Assembly: GCF_014202035.1 (NCBI RefSeq)
Contig: NZ_JACHFR010000001.1
Span: 1-64,000 of the forward strand
Source of the DNA: Treponema rectale
GTDB taxonomy: Bacteria; Spirochaetota; Spirochaetia; Treponematales; Treponemataceae
Reading direction: 5' to 3'
Length of the DNA: 64,000 nucleotides
Part shown: positions 45,547 to 54,570 of the stretch, one piece after another
How the letters are laid out: the number at the start of each line of letters is the position of its first letter
Position numbering within the stretch: the stretch's first letter is position 1
Translations under genes and position numbers: made by a program
Notes under the pieces: generated by a model
Database searches by the model: none
The model's input: the letters and a program-made list of their open reading frames with translations, nothing else
Told to the model about the DNA's origin: nothing

Positions 45547-45575
45547 AGTATAACACGGGTTTTTTACGGGGACAA
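45547..45575 (-). promoter_or_regulatory. Promoter of the 7TMR phosphatase gene
   Basis: TTGTCC, 17-bp spacer, TATACT with an extended TGT before the -10, on the minus strand. Confidence 0.6.
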
Positions 45576-45592
45576 GAAAAATTATTTAAAAT

Positions 45593-45660
45593 AAAAAAGG
45601 GACTGCCCTGTTGTTTTATGGACAGTCCCTTTCAGTATCAGACTTTCATCTGATACTTGT
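45593..45660 (-). terminator. Terminator of pflB (two hairpins)
   Basis: Minus strand: first AGTATCAG/CTGATACT (8-bp stem) close to the stop, then GGGACTG/CAGTCCC followed by TTTTTT (45598-45593). The second is the functional-looking terminator. Confidence 0.85.
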
Positions 45661-45674
45661 ATAAGCGCTTCTTA

Positions 45675-48032
45675 TTACAGAGATGCGTGGCAGGTACGAG
45701 CAATAACGTCATCCTGCTGTTCTTTTGTAAGGTTGATGAAGCGAACTGCATAACCAGATACGCGAACTGTGAAGTTTGCATATTCAGGCTTGTCAGGATG
45801 AGCCTGGCAGTCCTTAAGCTTTTCAACTCCGAATACGTTAACGTTAAGGTGGTGTGCACCAGCGTGTCCAGATTCTGGACCTACGTCAAAGTATCCGTCA
45901 AGAACATTTACAAGGTTATCAATCTGTTCGTTCTTGTCATGTCCGAGAGCGCTTGGGTTGATTGTCTGAGTATTAGAAATACCGTCCAGAGCGTAGTGAT
46001 ATGGAAGCTTAGCAACAGAGTTGAGGGACTTGATGAGACCCTTTGTTTCTGCACCGTAAGATGGGTTAGCACCTGGTGAGAAAGGAGCTCCTGCAGGGCG
46101 TCCGTTAGGAAGTGCACCTGTAGCTTTTCCGTATACAACATTTGAAGTAATTGTAAGGATAGAAGTAGAAGGTTCTGCGTTGCGGTATGTAGGGTGCTTG
46201 CGGATCATTCCCATGAATGTCTTGAGAAGCCATACTGCAATGTCGTCAGCGCGGTCATCATCCTGTCCGTAGCGTGGGAAGTCACCTTCTACAGTGAAGT
46301 CCTTAACCAGTGTAACAGTATCGATAACGTTTCCGGCCTTGTCTTTTACTTCAACCTTTTCGCGGTTAACATGTACTTTTGCATATTTCATTGCAGAAAG
46401 TGAGTCTACAACGTGTGAGAATCCTGCGATACCTGTAGCAAATGTGCGTTTGATGTCAGTATCTTCAAGAGCAAGTTCTGCTGCTTCGTAGTAGTACTTG
46501 TCATGCATATAGTGAATTGCATTAAGAACATTTACGTATACATCAGCAAGCCATTCAAGCATCTGAACGTATTTCTTTTCTACTTCCTTGTAGTTAGAAG
46601 CATCGATTACGTCAGCTGTGATTGGTTCATAGTTAGGTCCAATCTGCATACCTCTCTTAAGGCATTCATCTTTACCACCGTTGAAAGCGTAAAGGAGAGC
46701 TTTTGCAAGGTTTGCACGTGCACCGAAGAACTGCATTTCCTTACCAGTCTGTGTAGCTGATACACAGCAGCAGATTGAGTAATCATCTCCCCATACAGGG
46801 CGCATTACGTCATCATTTTCGTACTGGATAGAAGATGTATCGATAGAAATCTTTGCACAGTAGCGGCGGAAGTTTTCCGGAAGGCGCTTAGCGTAAAGAA
46901 CTGTCATGTTAGGTTCTGGTGAAGGACCCATGTTTTCGAGAGTGTGGAGGAAGCGGTAGTCGTTCTTTGTTACCATTGAACGTCCGTCCTGTCCGAGACC
47001 ACCAACTTCAAGAGTAGCCCAGATAGGGTCTCCTGAGAAGAGCTGGTTGTAAGATTCAATGCGGGCAAAGCGAACCATGCGGCACTTCATTACGAAGTGG
47101 TCTACAAGTTCCTGTGCTTCTGCTTCTGTAAGGATTCCTGCCTTGATATCACGTTCGATGTAGATGTCAAGGAATGTAGATACGCGGCCTACAGACATAG
47201 CTGCACCGTTCTGTGTCTTGATTGCTGCAAGGTATCCGAAGTAAAGCCACTGGAATGCTTCACGAGCGTTCTTAGCAGGCTGAGAAATGTCAAATCCGTA
47301 GAGGGCTGCCATTTCTTTCATTCCCTTAAGAGCGTTGATCTGATCAGTAACTTCTTCACGAAGACGGATAACTTCTTCAGTCATTGTTCCGTCACCGATG
47401 TTTGCAAAGTCAGCCTGCTTGTACTTGATGAGCTGGTCGATACCGTAAAGTGCTACACGGCGGTAGTCACCAACGATACGTCCGCGTCCGTATGTATCAG
47501 GCAAACCTGTAAGAATGTGTGCAGAACGTACTGCTCTGTGTTCAGGTGTGTAAACATCGAATACACCCTGGTTGTGTGTTTTGTGGTATACAGTAAAGAT
47601 CTTTTTAAGTTCCGGATCTACATCATAACCGTACATTTCGCATGACTGAACAGCCATGTTGATACCACCATAAGGCATGAAAGCTCTCTTAAGAGGCTTA
47701 TCTGTCTGAAGACCTACAACTTTTTCAAGTTCTTTTCCTTCCGGACAGATGTATCCTGCTGGGTGAGAGGTAAGACCTGTAACAATGCTTGTGTCCATGT
47801 CAAGAACGCCTGTGCGTACTTTTCCGTCTTTACCTACACACTTCTTGTTGTGTTCTTCCTTCTGCAATTTCTGAAGCTCGTCGAAAAGTTTCTTTGTTGC
47901 ATCTGTAGGGCCTGCGAGGAAGTCCTCATTTCCATCGTAAGGCTTGTAGTTGTTCTGAATGAAGTCACGTACGTTAACTTCTTCCTTCCATAAACGGCCT
48001 GCAAATCCGTTCCATTCGTCTCTTTCGATCAT
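45675..48032 (-). CDS. pflB: Formate acetyltransferase (pyruvate formate-lyase)
   Basis: 785 residues. Converts pyruvate and CoA to acetyl-CoA and formate under anaerobiosis. The active-site cysteine pair lies in [10 protein letters not shown] (about 418-420) and the glycyl radical in RVSGYAVRF, Gly about 760, 25 residues from the end as in E. coli. GAGG precedes ATG 48032. No activase (pflA) gene is adjacent. It is monocistronic with a ~130-nt leader from the promoter at 48168-48196. It is divergent from a hydrogenase gene, which fits mixed-acid fermentation with electron disposal as hydrogen. Confidence 0.97.
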   Translation of the reverse strand: MIERDEWNGFAGRLWKEEVNVRDFIQNNYKPYDGNEDFLAGPTDATKKLFDELQKLQKEEHNKKCVGKDGKVRTGVLDMDTSIVTGLTSHPAGYICPEGKELEKVVGLQTDKPLKRAFMPYGGINMAVQSCEMYGYDVDPELKKIFTVYHKTHNQGVFDVYTPEHRAVRSAHILTGLPDTYGRGRIVGDYRRVALYGIDQLIKYKQADFANIGDGTMTEEVIRLREEVTDQINALKGMKEMAALYGFDISQPAKNAREAFQWLYFGYLAAIKTQNGAAMSVGRVSTFLDIYIERDIKAGILTEAEAQELVDHFVMKCRMVRFARIESYNQLFSGDPIWATLEVGGLGQDGRSMVTKNDYRFLHTLENMGPSPEPNMTVLYAKRLPENFRRYCAKISIDTSSIQYENDDVMRPVWGDDYSICCCVSATQTGKEMQFFGARANLAKALLYAFNGGKDECLKRGMQIGPNYEPITADVIDASNYKEVEKKYVQMLEWLADVYVNVLNAIHYMHDKYYYEAAELALEDTDIKRTFATGIAGFSHVVDSLSAMKYAKVHVNREKVEVKDKAGNVIDTVTLVKDFTVEGDFPRYGQDDDRADDIAVWLLKTFMGMIRKHPTYRNAEPSTSILTITSNVVYGKATGALPNGRPAGAPFSPGANPSYGAETKGLIKSLNSVAKLPYHYALDGISNTQTINPSALGHDKNEQIDNLVNVLDGYFDVGPESGHAGAHHLNVNVFGVEKLKDCQAHPDKPEYANFTVRVSGYAVRFINLTKEQQDDVIARTCHASL

Positions 48033-48167
48033 AATAAAACCTCTTTATGACTGTTAGATTTTGTACCCGGTACGCGCAGTTTCTCGCTTCTCAGCATTCT
48101 ACGATGATGAGTCTCACGGACATACAGTGTCCTGTACAAGTTTAACAATAATAATTGACCTGCTTTA

Positions 48168-48196
48168 AATATATCGCAAGCAATATATTTATTCAA
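48168..48196 (-). promoter_or_regulatory. pflB promoter with dyad in the spacer
   Basis: TTGAAT, 17-bp spacer, TATATT on the minus strand. AAATATAT/ATATATTT (48167-48174 and 48183-48190) form a perfect 8-bp dyad across the -10 and spacer, a plausible regulator site. The leader (~130 nt) holds several short inverted repeats, including GTACC-C-GGTAC. Confidence 0.55.
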
Positions 48197-48243
48197 CGGC
48201 ATTGAGGGGAAAGTGCAGGTGTTCACCTTCGGTGAGCGGATTA

Positions 48244-48273
48244 TTGTCACTGACATTAAGAAAATTTTATGCT
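48244..48273 (+). promoter_or_regulatory. Promoter of the hydrogenase gene (almost no leader)
   Basis: TTGTCA, 18-bp spacer, TATGCT, ending only 11 bp before ATG 48285. Transcription would start about 5 nt before the codon. A CACC-TTCG-GGTG-like hairpin (48222-48236) lies just upstream. Confidence 0.55.
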
Positions 48274-48284
48274 AAAATCTGAAA

Positions 48285-49751
48285 ATGCTTAATATAAATA
48301 ATAATACTTCAAACATAAAGACAGAGATTCTTGTACGCATTGCCCGGCTTCAGCTGGAGGGAAGGCTGGAAGAAGGAGTTCATTACATTCCTAAAGAAAT
48401 GGCTCCTAAAGACAGTAAGCCTATGCGGTGCTGCATTTATCATGACCGTGAACTTTTGAGAATGAGGGTTCTTGCCCGCATGGGACATTCGGTAGAAAAC
48501 ATAGATGAAGATGTTCCTCTGGCCGGATATGCAAAAAAAGCCCTTGAGAGAGAAAAGCCAACCTGGCCTATGCTCACGGTATTAAGGGATGCCTGTAATT
48601 CCTGTGTAAGAACACATTATATGGTAACAAATGCCTGCCAGGGCTGTTATGCAAGACCCTGTATGATGAACTGTCCCCGAAAAGCAATTCATATAGAACA
48701 TCATGCTCATATTGATTCAACTAAATGTGTAAACTGCGGACTCTGCATGAATAACTGTCCGTACCATGCAATAATCAAGATACCTGTTCCATGTGAGGAA
48801 GCCTGTCCTGTAGGTGCTATTTCCAAAGATGAAAACGGATACGAAAAAATAGATTACGAAAAGTGCATTTTCTGCGGTAACTGCATGCGGGAATGTCCTT
48901 TCGGCGCCATGATGGATAAAAGCCAGCTGGTAGATGTTATTGCCCGCATAATGGAAAAGGATCCTCAGAAAAAAAGACGTATCGTAGCCCTTTATGCACC
49001 AAGTATAGCAAGTCAGTTTAAGGCTGTTCCCGGTCAGCTGGAGACTGCCCTTAAGACTCTTGGTTTTGATGATGTTATTGAAGTTGCGGTCGGGGCAGAT
49101 ATATGTGCTTCCAAAGAAGCAAAAGAATTTGAAGAGCGTATGGCCCGCGGAGACAGAATGATGACAACATCCTGCTGTTCTGCCTATGTCCGTGCCGTTC
49201 AGATTCATGTACCGGCTTTAAGGGAATGTGTTTCAGAAACACGGAGTCCCATGCATTATACGGCTCAGATTGCAAAAGAAGACGATCCTGACTGCATTAC
49301 GGTTTTTATAGGTCCGTGTCTTGCAAAGCGTCGTGAAGGTTTTGATGATGAACTTGTAGATTATGTGTTATCTATTGAAGAAATAAATGCATTTTTAATC
49401 GCAAAGGGAATTGAAGTTGCTGCTATGGAATCCGGAGAAGAAAAACAGGTTCCTTCTGCCAGCGGAAGAAACTTTGCAAAGAGCGGCGGGGTTCTTGAAG
49501 CGGTAAAAATCCGTCTTACGGATCAGACTATTCTTCGTCCTGCAAAAATCAATGGTCTTAATAAAGCCGGAATGAAAACCCTCAATATGTATGGAATGAT
49601 TAACAGCGGAAAACTTGCTGCTCCTGAGAACAGTCCTAACCTTATAGAAGTAATGGCCTGTGAAGGAGGCTGCATTGCCGGTCCGTGTGCAATTGTTGAC
49701 GTAAAGAAGGCAGAACTTCAGCTGGATAAATATGTAAAGTCCGGGTCATGA
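48285..49751 (+). CDS. Monomeric [FeFe]-hydrogenase, group B-like
   Basis: 488 residues. N-terminal region with KPMRCCIYHDRELL, then ferredoxin-type [4Fe-4S] sites (ACQGCYARPCMMNCP; CVNCGLCMNNCPYHA; CIFCGNCMRECPFGA; about 115-210). The H-cluster domain has TTSCCSAYV (the usual TSCCP is changed, with Ser for Pro), FIGPCLAKRREG and EVMACEGGCIAGPC. These forms resemble group B hydrogenases rather than the best-studied group A. It probably oxidises ferredoxin to make H2, or senses H2. No Shine-Dalgarno is seen; the promoter placement suggests a near-leaderless message. The lipase gene starts 6 bp after its stop. Confidence 0.9.
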   Translation: MLNINNNTSNIKTEILVRIARLQLEGRLEEGVHYIPKEMAPKDSKPMRCCIYHDRELLRMRVLARMGHSVENIDEDVPLAGYAKKALEREKPTWPMLTVLRDACNSCVRTHYMVTNACQGCYARPCMMNCPRKAIHIEHHAHIDSTKCVNCGLCMNNCPYHAIIKIPVPCEEACPVGAISKDENGYEKIDYEKCIFCGNCMRECPFGAMMDKSQLVDVIARIMEKDPQKKRRIVALYAPSIASQFKAVPGQLETALKTLGFDDVIEVAVGADICASKEAKEFEERMARGDRMMTTSCCSAYVRAVQIHVPALRECVSETRSPMHYTAQIAKEDDPDCITVFIGPCLAKRREGFDDELVDYVLSIEEINAFLIAKGIEVAAMESGEEKQVPSASGRNFAKSGGVLEAVKIRLTDQTILRPAKINGLNKAGMKTLNMYGMINSGKLAAPENSPNLIEVMACEGGCIAGPCAIVDVKKAELQLDKYVKSGS

Positions 49752-49757
49752 TTTTGT

Positions 49758-51902
49758 ATGTTTAACCTTTATAAAAAGAATATATTTTGTTTTTTGTTTA
49801 CGGCGGCTTTTTTTACTTTAAGCGGAGAAAGTATAAATCTTGAAGTTATCTCTTCTGATTCTCAGCATAAAACTCCTGTTGTGGTAAAAGCAGAATGGAA
49901 TGAAAAATGGTTTGAGCCGGGAAAAAATTATGAATACAATCATAATCTGGCCCGCATTGCATCAATACTTGCCCAGTGTGCTTATGATGACTGCAGTGAC
50001 AACAAAAATAATTCCCTTGCATGTATTTATGCTTCGCTGGGAGTTCAGCCGGAAAAAATGGAATTTAATTATGACATTGATTACAGTCTGCCTGTTGTTG
50101 GAAACAATCAGTGTGCCTTCAGTTTTGCTTCCTGTAAGTTAAAGAGCCTGCCTTCTTGTCCGGAACTGGTTTTTGTAACTGTAAGGGGAACTCCTGCCAA
50201 TGCAAATGAATGGATTTCCAATCTTAATGTAAATGATACCGGTCGTTCTGAAGGTGCCGTTCATGAGGGATTTTTTCATGCAACTACTCAGGTTCACAGT
50301 GCTCTTGTTTATTATTTGTTAAGAAACAGAATCTCACCTGAAAACTGTATTTTTTTGATTACAGGTCATAGCCGTGGAGCTGCAATTGCAAATCTTTTAG
50401 GTGCAAGGCTTGTTGATGAAGGCTGGTTTGCAGCGGAAAGAATTTTCGACTACACCTTTGCTGCTCCAAATGTTTCCAGCGAGGAAAAAACTTCTGACGA
50501 AAAATACAATTTTATTTTTAACATAGTAAATGCAGAAGATGTAGTTCCACAGGTTCCGCCGAGAAGGGATATGTGGAAGTATAAAAAATTCGGTGTAACA
50601 AAGGTTCTTTCAAGTTACTGGTCCTGTGATGAGCAGACTTATGAAAATAAAATCTATGCCGGTGTTAATTCACTTTTTTATAAGTTTATGAAGAGGGATT
50701 ATTATCCTTTCAGGCTTGGGAGTTTTATTCCTTCCGTTGTTACCAGAGTTTTAACCGGCATGTATTCGGAAGTAGGTTCTTATTATGGAAGCAAGCTTGG
50801 TTTAAGGTCTAGGGCTGAAAAGCTTTTCTGGAATGCCTTTCCACCGATTTCTTCCAACGATGATTTTGATGATGGAAATAATTATTCATCAGATTCTGAA
50901 AAGAAAAAAAACGGGAAAAAAGAAAAGGATTCCTTTGCTGCCAGACTTTCAAAAAAATTAAACGAACAGACGAATGGTTTTTTATCGTATTCGGGAGTTG
51001 CTTTTGGTGACATGCATATCTGCACGACATATATGTGTTTTCTTCTTGCCCTTGATGAAGAGACAGCTTTTGCCCCGGATACCTGCGGTATGGTAGAAGT
51101 AATTATTGACGGAGCTTTTGAGTGTTCCGTGTTTGATGAAAATGGAAAAGTTGTTGCCAGGGTTCTGGATGGTCTTCTTGATTTAAAAAGCGTGTCTTCT
51201 CCTGTGGGGGCAATGCAGCTTTTAGGTCATGTTGTTATAGGTTTTCCTTCAAACAGAAATTTTAAGGTTGCAGTTTACAGGGATTCTTTGATTCCAAGTC
51301 CGGTATCTTTCTCTGTAGAAAAATATAGTCCTGATGGTTATCTCGAGTTTTCCTCTGAAAAAAAATATGTTTTTCCTTTTAAGAGCCGGGTCTGTGTTTT
51401 TGATGCAGGCAGGGATTTGTATGAAAACGGTTTTTCAGAAAGCAGGGCCGTATATTTTAGTGATGCTTCAAGATTGATTGATGAAGGCGGAATAAAGCAG
51501 CGTGCTGTTTTTCGCGTGCAGCCGGAAGTATCTGCCGGAAGTCTTCATGGAATTGTAACGGGCGTACATTTTGGAAGCAGGCTTTTTTATATGAGTACCC
51601 TTGCAGGTTTTACTTTGATGAGTGATGAAAATAGCGTGGATTTGTATGCAGGTTTTGGTCATGAGCAGACTCTTATAAACAGGTTTCTGATTAATTTTGA
51701 ATTATATGGAAGAAACATTATCATTCCGGGGCAATTAGATGAGAATCAGAAAAGGTATGAATTTGTTCCTTCCCTGCGGCTTTCTCTTTCGTTAAAACCT
51801 TTGCGCCGGACATCTGTATTTTTTGCAGTATCAGCAGATTTTTTTTATGATGAAGATTCTGTTGATCCGGTGTATTCATTTTCCGGCGGAATAAAATTTT
51901 AA
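49758..51902 (+). CDS. Exported class 3 lipase with beta-barrel-like C-terminus
   Basis: 714 residues with a Sec signal peptide (FCFLFTAAFFTLSGES). Lipase_3 fold at about 60-440: TVRGTPANANEWISNL, nucleophile Ser205 in ITGHSRGAAIANLLGARL, Asp261 in NAEDVVPQVPP, and a likely catalytic His in FGDMHICTTYMC. A low-complexity Asp/Ser/Lys segment (about 370-395) interrupts the domain. A beta-sandwich-like region (about 440-560) follows. The last ~120 residues are alternating hydrophobic/aromatic strands ending in the terminal Phe of SGGIKF, typical of outer-membrane barrels. I infer a surface or outer-membrane lipase. It sits 6 bp after the hydrogenase gene; the ribosome binding site is weak. Confidence 0.85.
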   Translation: MFNLYKKNIFCFLFTAAFFTLSGESINLEVISSDSQHKTPVVVKAEWNEKWFEPGKNYEYNHNLARIASILAQCAYDDCSDNKNNSLACIYASLGVQPEKMEFNYDIDYSLPVVGNNQCAFSFASCKLKSLPSCPELVFVTVRGTPANANEWISNLNVNDTGRSEGAVHEGFFHATTQVHSALVYYLLRNRISPENCIFLITGHSRGAAIANLLGARLVDEGWFAAERIFDYTFAAPNVSSEEKTSDEKYNFIFNIVNAEDVVPQVPPRRDMWKYKKFGVTKVLSSYWSCDEQTYENKIYAGVNSLFYKFMKRDYYPFRLGSFIPSVVTRVLTGMYSEVGSYYGSKLGLRSRAEKLFWNAFPPISSNDDFDDGNNYSSDSEKKKNGKKEKDSFAARLSKKLNEQTNGFLSYSGVAFGDMHICTTYMCFLLALDEETAFAPDTCGMVEVIIDGAFECSVFDENGKVVARVLDGLLDLKSVSSPVGAMQLLGHVVIGFPSNRNFKVAVYRDSLIPSPVSFSVEKYSPDGYLEFSSEKKYVFPFKSRVCVFDAGRDLYENGFSESRAVYFSDASRLIDEGGIKQRAVFRVQPEVSAGSLHGIVTGVHFGSRLFYMSTLAGFTLMSDENSVDLYAGFGHEQTLINRFLINFELYGRNIIIPGQLDENQKRYEFVPSLRLSLSLKPLRRTSVFFAVSADFFYDEDSVDPVYSFSGGIKF

Positions 51903-51909
51903 AAATTGT

Positions 51910-52126
51910 GGGGCTGTCCAATAAGTATGAGTCATTGCCGTGCTCGACAGTTTGTCATTGCCGCACTTGATGCGGCAATCTCTTGTATTGAAGGGGTAGT
52001 ACAAACCCTCAAAACGGCGAAGTCAAGGCTTTAAGCGTTAGCGTGCCTTGACTCGACGTATTGTAATTAAATAGATTTTCGGGTCAAACCCGAAAATGAC
52101 ACTTTTTGAACTTATTGTTCATTCCC
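51910..52126. repeat. Dispersed MITE-like repeat, copy D, with nested second module
   Basis: Starts GGGGCTGTCCAATAAGTATG and ends GTTCATTCCC. Between the GTCATTGCC part and the TTTTCGGG...CCCGAAAA hairpin lies a second module (GGGGTAGTAC, then GTCAAGGC...GCCTTGAC) shared with copies A and B. AAAATTGTGG occurs at 51902-51911 and again at 52138-52147, a possible target duplication, although the second lies 11 bp beyond the terminal repeat. Confidence 0.85.
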
Positions 52127-52172
52127 TAATTCTTTTCAAAATTGTGGTGATTTTGAAACTTCAGTTCAAATA

Positions 52173-52319
52173 TATATATAGGGAACCTCTAAAAATTGCA
52201 ATTTTTAGAGGTAACTCTGAAAGTGCGACGTTTTAATTTCTGCTATTATCAGAAATTAAAACTCGTCGGAAACTTCGGAAAATCTCCGAAGGCGAGTTTT
52301 TCGAAGTTCCCTATATATA
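52173..52319. repeat. 147-bp element with terminal inverted repeats and stacked hairpins
   Basis: TATATATAGGGAAC (52173-52186) and GTTCCCTATATATA (52306-52319) are exact inverted ends. Inside are a perfect 28-bp palindrome (52185-52212), a 13-bp stem (52230-52242 with 52250-52262) and CTTCGGA/TCCGAAG (52273-52279 with 52285-52291). The stretch 51903-52408 has no supported gene; it holds this element and repeat D. Confidence 0.8.
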
Positions 52320-52408
52320 GGATTTGTGATGTATATTTTGTGCTGAAGGTATTCAAACAAACTGAACATCGCAGTCTTAAAAAATTCATTTTAAAAACAG
52401 GAGCTGCA

Positions 52409-53221
52409 ATGGGACAGTTTTCAAAACCATGGAAAGATCTGACATTTAAGGACAACTTCATTTTCTGCAAGGTCATGAAAAATGAAGAAATCTGTAAGAG
52501 GATGCTGGAAATCCTTCTGGGCATTGAAATAAAAAAAATCTGCTACATTGAAACAGAAAAAACGCTGGAAAACTATTATGACTCAAGGGGCATCAGGCTG
52601 GATGTTTATGTAAAGGACTGTAACCGGGTGTTTGATATTGAAATCCAGACCGGCAATTATTCTGACCTGCTTTTAAGGTCAAGGTATTATCAGAGTGCCT
52701 CTGACGTAGAAAATGTTAAGCGCCGTACTAAATTCAGGAACATAAAGGAAACATACATCGTATTCATCTGTGAAGATGATCCTTTCGGAATGGGACTTCC
52801 GGTTTACACTAAGAAAAACAGTTTTGCAGAAACAGACGCTCTGACTTATGATGACAAAAGCCATGCTGTGTTTTATAATTCAAGTGCATGGAGTAAAGTT
52901 CAGGATGAAGAAGTAAGGGACGTACTCAGGTTCATCCATGAATCTAAGACAACATCTGCCTTTTCAAGGCTTCTTGAAGAAAACACCGTCCGTGCAAAAT
53001 CCAGACCTGAAATGGAGGATGAATACATGTATTTTATGGATGTACTTGAAGAAGAAAAAGAAGAAGCCAGAGAAGCTGGACTTTCTGAGGGCATAGCTAA
53101 AGGCGAACATAAAAAAGCCCTTGAAACTGCAAAAGAACTTATAAAAGAGGGAATATCACTTCAGACGATTGTAAAATGTACGGGACTTCCGGAAAACGAA
53201 ATAAAGAATTTATATGATTAA
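52409..53221 (+). CDS. PD-(D/E)XK nuclease / Rpn-like putative transposase
   Basis: 270 residues from ATG 52409, chosen for GGAG six to seven bases upstream and because MGQFSKPWKDLTFKDNFIF is the usual family start; the open frame upstream runs through the 147-bp repeat and is not coding. Catalytic residues of the PD-(D/E)XK fold: Asp in GIRLDVYVKD and Glu/Gln in FDIEIQTG. The C-terminal helices (EEEKEEAREAGLSEGIAKGE) are typical. Members promote recombination and are scattered in many copies in treponeme genomes. A bidirectional terminator follows. Confidence 0.88.
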   Translation: MGQFSKPWKDLTFKDNFIFCKVMKNEEICKRMLEILLGIEIKKICYIETEKTLENYYDSRGIRLDVYVKDCNRVFDIEIQTGNYSDLLLRSRYYQSASDVENVKRRTKFRNIKETYIVFICEDDPFGMGLPVYTKKNSFAETDALTYDDKSHAVFYNSSAWSKVQDEEVRDVLRFIHESKTTSAFSRLLEENTVRAKSRPEMEDEYMYFMDVLEEEKEEAREAGLSEGIAKGEHKKALETAKELIKEGISLQTIVKCTGLPENEIKNLYD

Positions 53222-53275
53222 TTGCTGCAGATTATGCGGCAGTATGTCAGTGTAAATGAGAGTACTTATAAAAAA

Positions 53276-53316
53276 AGCTGCCCGGTAAAGGAATAATGTT
53301 TCGTTACCGGACAGCT
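53276..53316. terminator. Bidirectional terminator between the nuclease and porin-like genes
   Basis: AGCTG-C-CCGGTAA pairs with TTACCGG-A-CAGCT (12 bp, one mismatch), with an A-run before and TTTTT after. It serves both converging genes. Confidence 0.85.
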
Positions 53317-53342
53317 TTTTCTATCAGCAAATTATGCTAATC

Positions 53343-54401
53343 TTAGAAGCTATATTTAACTCCAAGACCAACAACGTGTGTTGTTTCTTCATCCTGCTTC
53401 TGGAATGTGTAGAATGCCTGAACGGAAGCATTGTCAGCAACAGCGATTGTTGCTTCTGGTGTAAAGCTGATGATGTCTTCAACATCTGCACCCTTATCTT
53501 TAGCACCTGTAACGAATCCTACGTCAAGACCAACAGAAAGTCCTTCAAGAACATCTCCAAGACCTAATTCTACATATGGATAGAAAGCCAGGTAACCGTT
53601 ATCTTCTGTAAGATCCTGATATGCTACGATACCGAACTTAACCGGGTCAATGTTGTAAGAAACAGTTTCTGTAAGAACTGTTGATGCAACAGCTTCAGCT
53701 TTCTTGTTTACTACACCTGCAATGTCCTTGTCTACGTAGTTAGCTTCTACATAAAGTTCAAGGTTTTCTACAGAGTAGAGAGAGAATCCTGCATAGAGGC
53801 TGCCGTTGAATGCATATCCGGCCTGAACTGCAAATGTGTCGTTTCCATATTTTGCAGCTACGCTGAGAGCGTCAAGAGTTGCATGTTTGTCTGTAGGAAG
53901 GTTGTTTGTAGAGATGTTTGCTTCTATAACAAGTCCGTCAACAGGGTATACAGAGAAGCGTGCTCCATAGAGTCCGCCAAAGTCATAACCTGCATCTCCT
54001 TCTGTTCCTGCTTCTCCACCGTTGTTTTTTCCGGCAGAAACTTTGAGGAGGTTGTCAAAAAGATTTACGTATGCAAAAGCGTAATCGATGTTTCCTGAAA
54101 CGAACCACACTCCATCGTTAACGCTAAGTGTGTTGTTGTTTGTATAGCGGATTGATGCTCCTGCTTTTTCTTCTGTCCAGTCAAGGGCAATGCGTGTTCT
54201 GTCTGGACCAAGGCCAAGATTGTAACCGCCGCCGTTTACTGCTGTTGTCAGTTCGCTTACAGGATCTGCATCAGAACCATCATCAACGATTGTTGATTCA
54301 ACACCACTTCTGATGTAACCGCTAGCCTTGAACTCTGCAAATGCAGATGTTCCCAAAAGAGCTACAGCTGCTGCTGCCGTAAGAACTTTTAATGCTTTCA
54401 T
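53343..54401 (-). CDS. Porin-like outer-membrane beta-barrel protein
   Basis: 352 residues. Clear Sec signal peptide (MKALKVLTAAAAVALLGTSAFA, cleaved before EFKASGY). The mature part consists of alternating amphipathic strands separated by Gly/Asp/Asn turns and ends in VGLGVKYSF with a C-terminal Phe, the usual mark of BAM-inserted barrels. I do not recognise a named family; similar treponemal proteins are annotated as hypothetical or porin-like. GAGGAG precedes ATG 54401 and a near-consensus promoter lies upstream, so high expression is likely. It runs convergently to the nuclease gene. Confidence 0.85.
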   Translation of the reverse strand: MKALKVLTAAAAVALLGTSAFAEFKASGYIRSGVESTIVDDGSDADPVSELTTAVNGGGYNLGLGPDRTRIALDWTEEKAGASIRYTNNNTLSVNDGVWFVSGNIDYAFAYVNLFDNLLKVSAGKNNGGEAGTEGDAGYDFGGLYGARFSVYPVDGLVIEANISTNNLPTDKHATLDALSVAAKYGNDTFAVQAGYAFNGSLYAGFSLYSVENLELYVEANYVDKDIAGVVNKKAEAVASTVLTETVSYNIDPVKFGIVAYQDLTEDNGYLAFYPYVELGLGDVLEGLSVGLDVGFVTGAKDKGADVEDIISFTPEATIAVADNASVQAFYTFQKQDEETTHVVGLGVKYSF

Positions 54402-54453
54402 TAAAGACTCCTCGTTCTTTTTTTGTTAAGAACTTTTTTTATAAGATAATATT

Positions 54454-54482
54454 AAGATAACAACCTTTTAATATCCTGTCAA
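54454..54482 (-). promoter_or_regulatory. Strong promoter of the porin-like gene
   Basis: TTGACA, 17-bp spacer, TATCTT on the minus strand, with a ~45-nt leader containing GTTCTT/AAGAAC. Confidence 0.75.
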
Positions 54483-54570
54483 TAAAATAATTTACCTATA
54501 GGAATAATAGGGATTATCATTTTTAATGACTGATTTTCTCTGTTTTAGTTTTTTTTTGGGAAATTTTGAT

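Noticed and set aside
47097-47645. 182-codon open frame on the + strand within pflB
   Set aside because: Antisense shadow of a highly conserved coding region, with no start signals.
48033-48284. tRNA or riboswitch in the pflB-hydrogenase gap
   Set aside because: Short inverted repeats are present, but no cloverleaf, TTCGA loop or known aptamer core could be made out.
52196-52408. N-terminal extension of the Rpn-like protein
   Set aside because: This stretch runs through the 147-bp hairpin element, and a proper start with GGAG exists at 52409.
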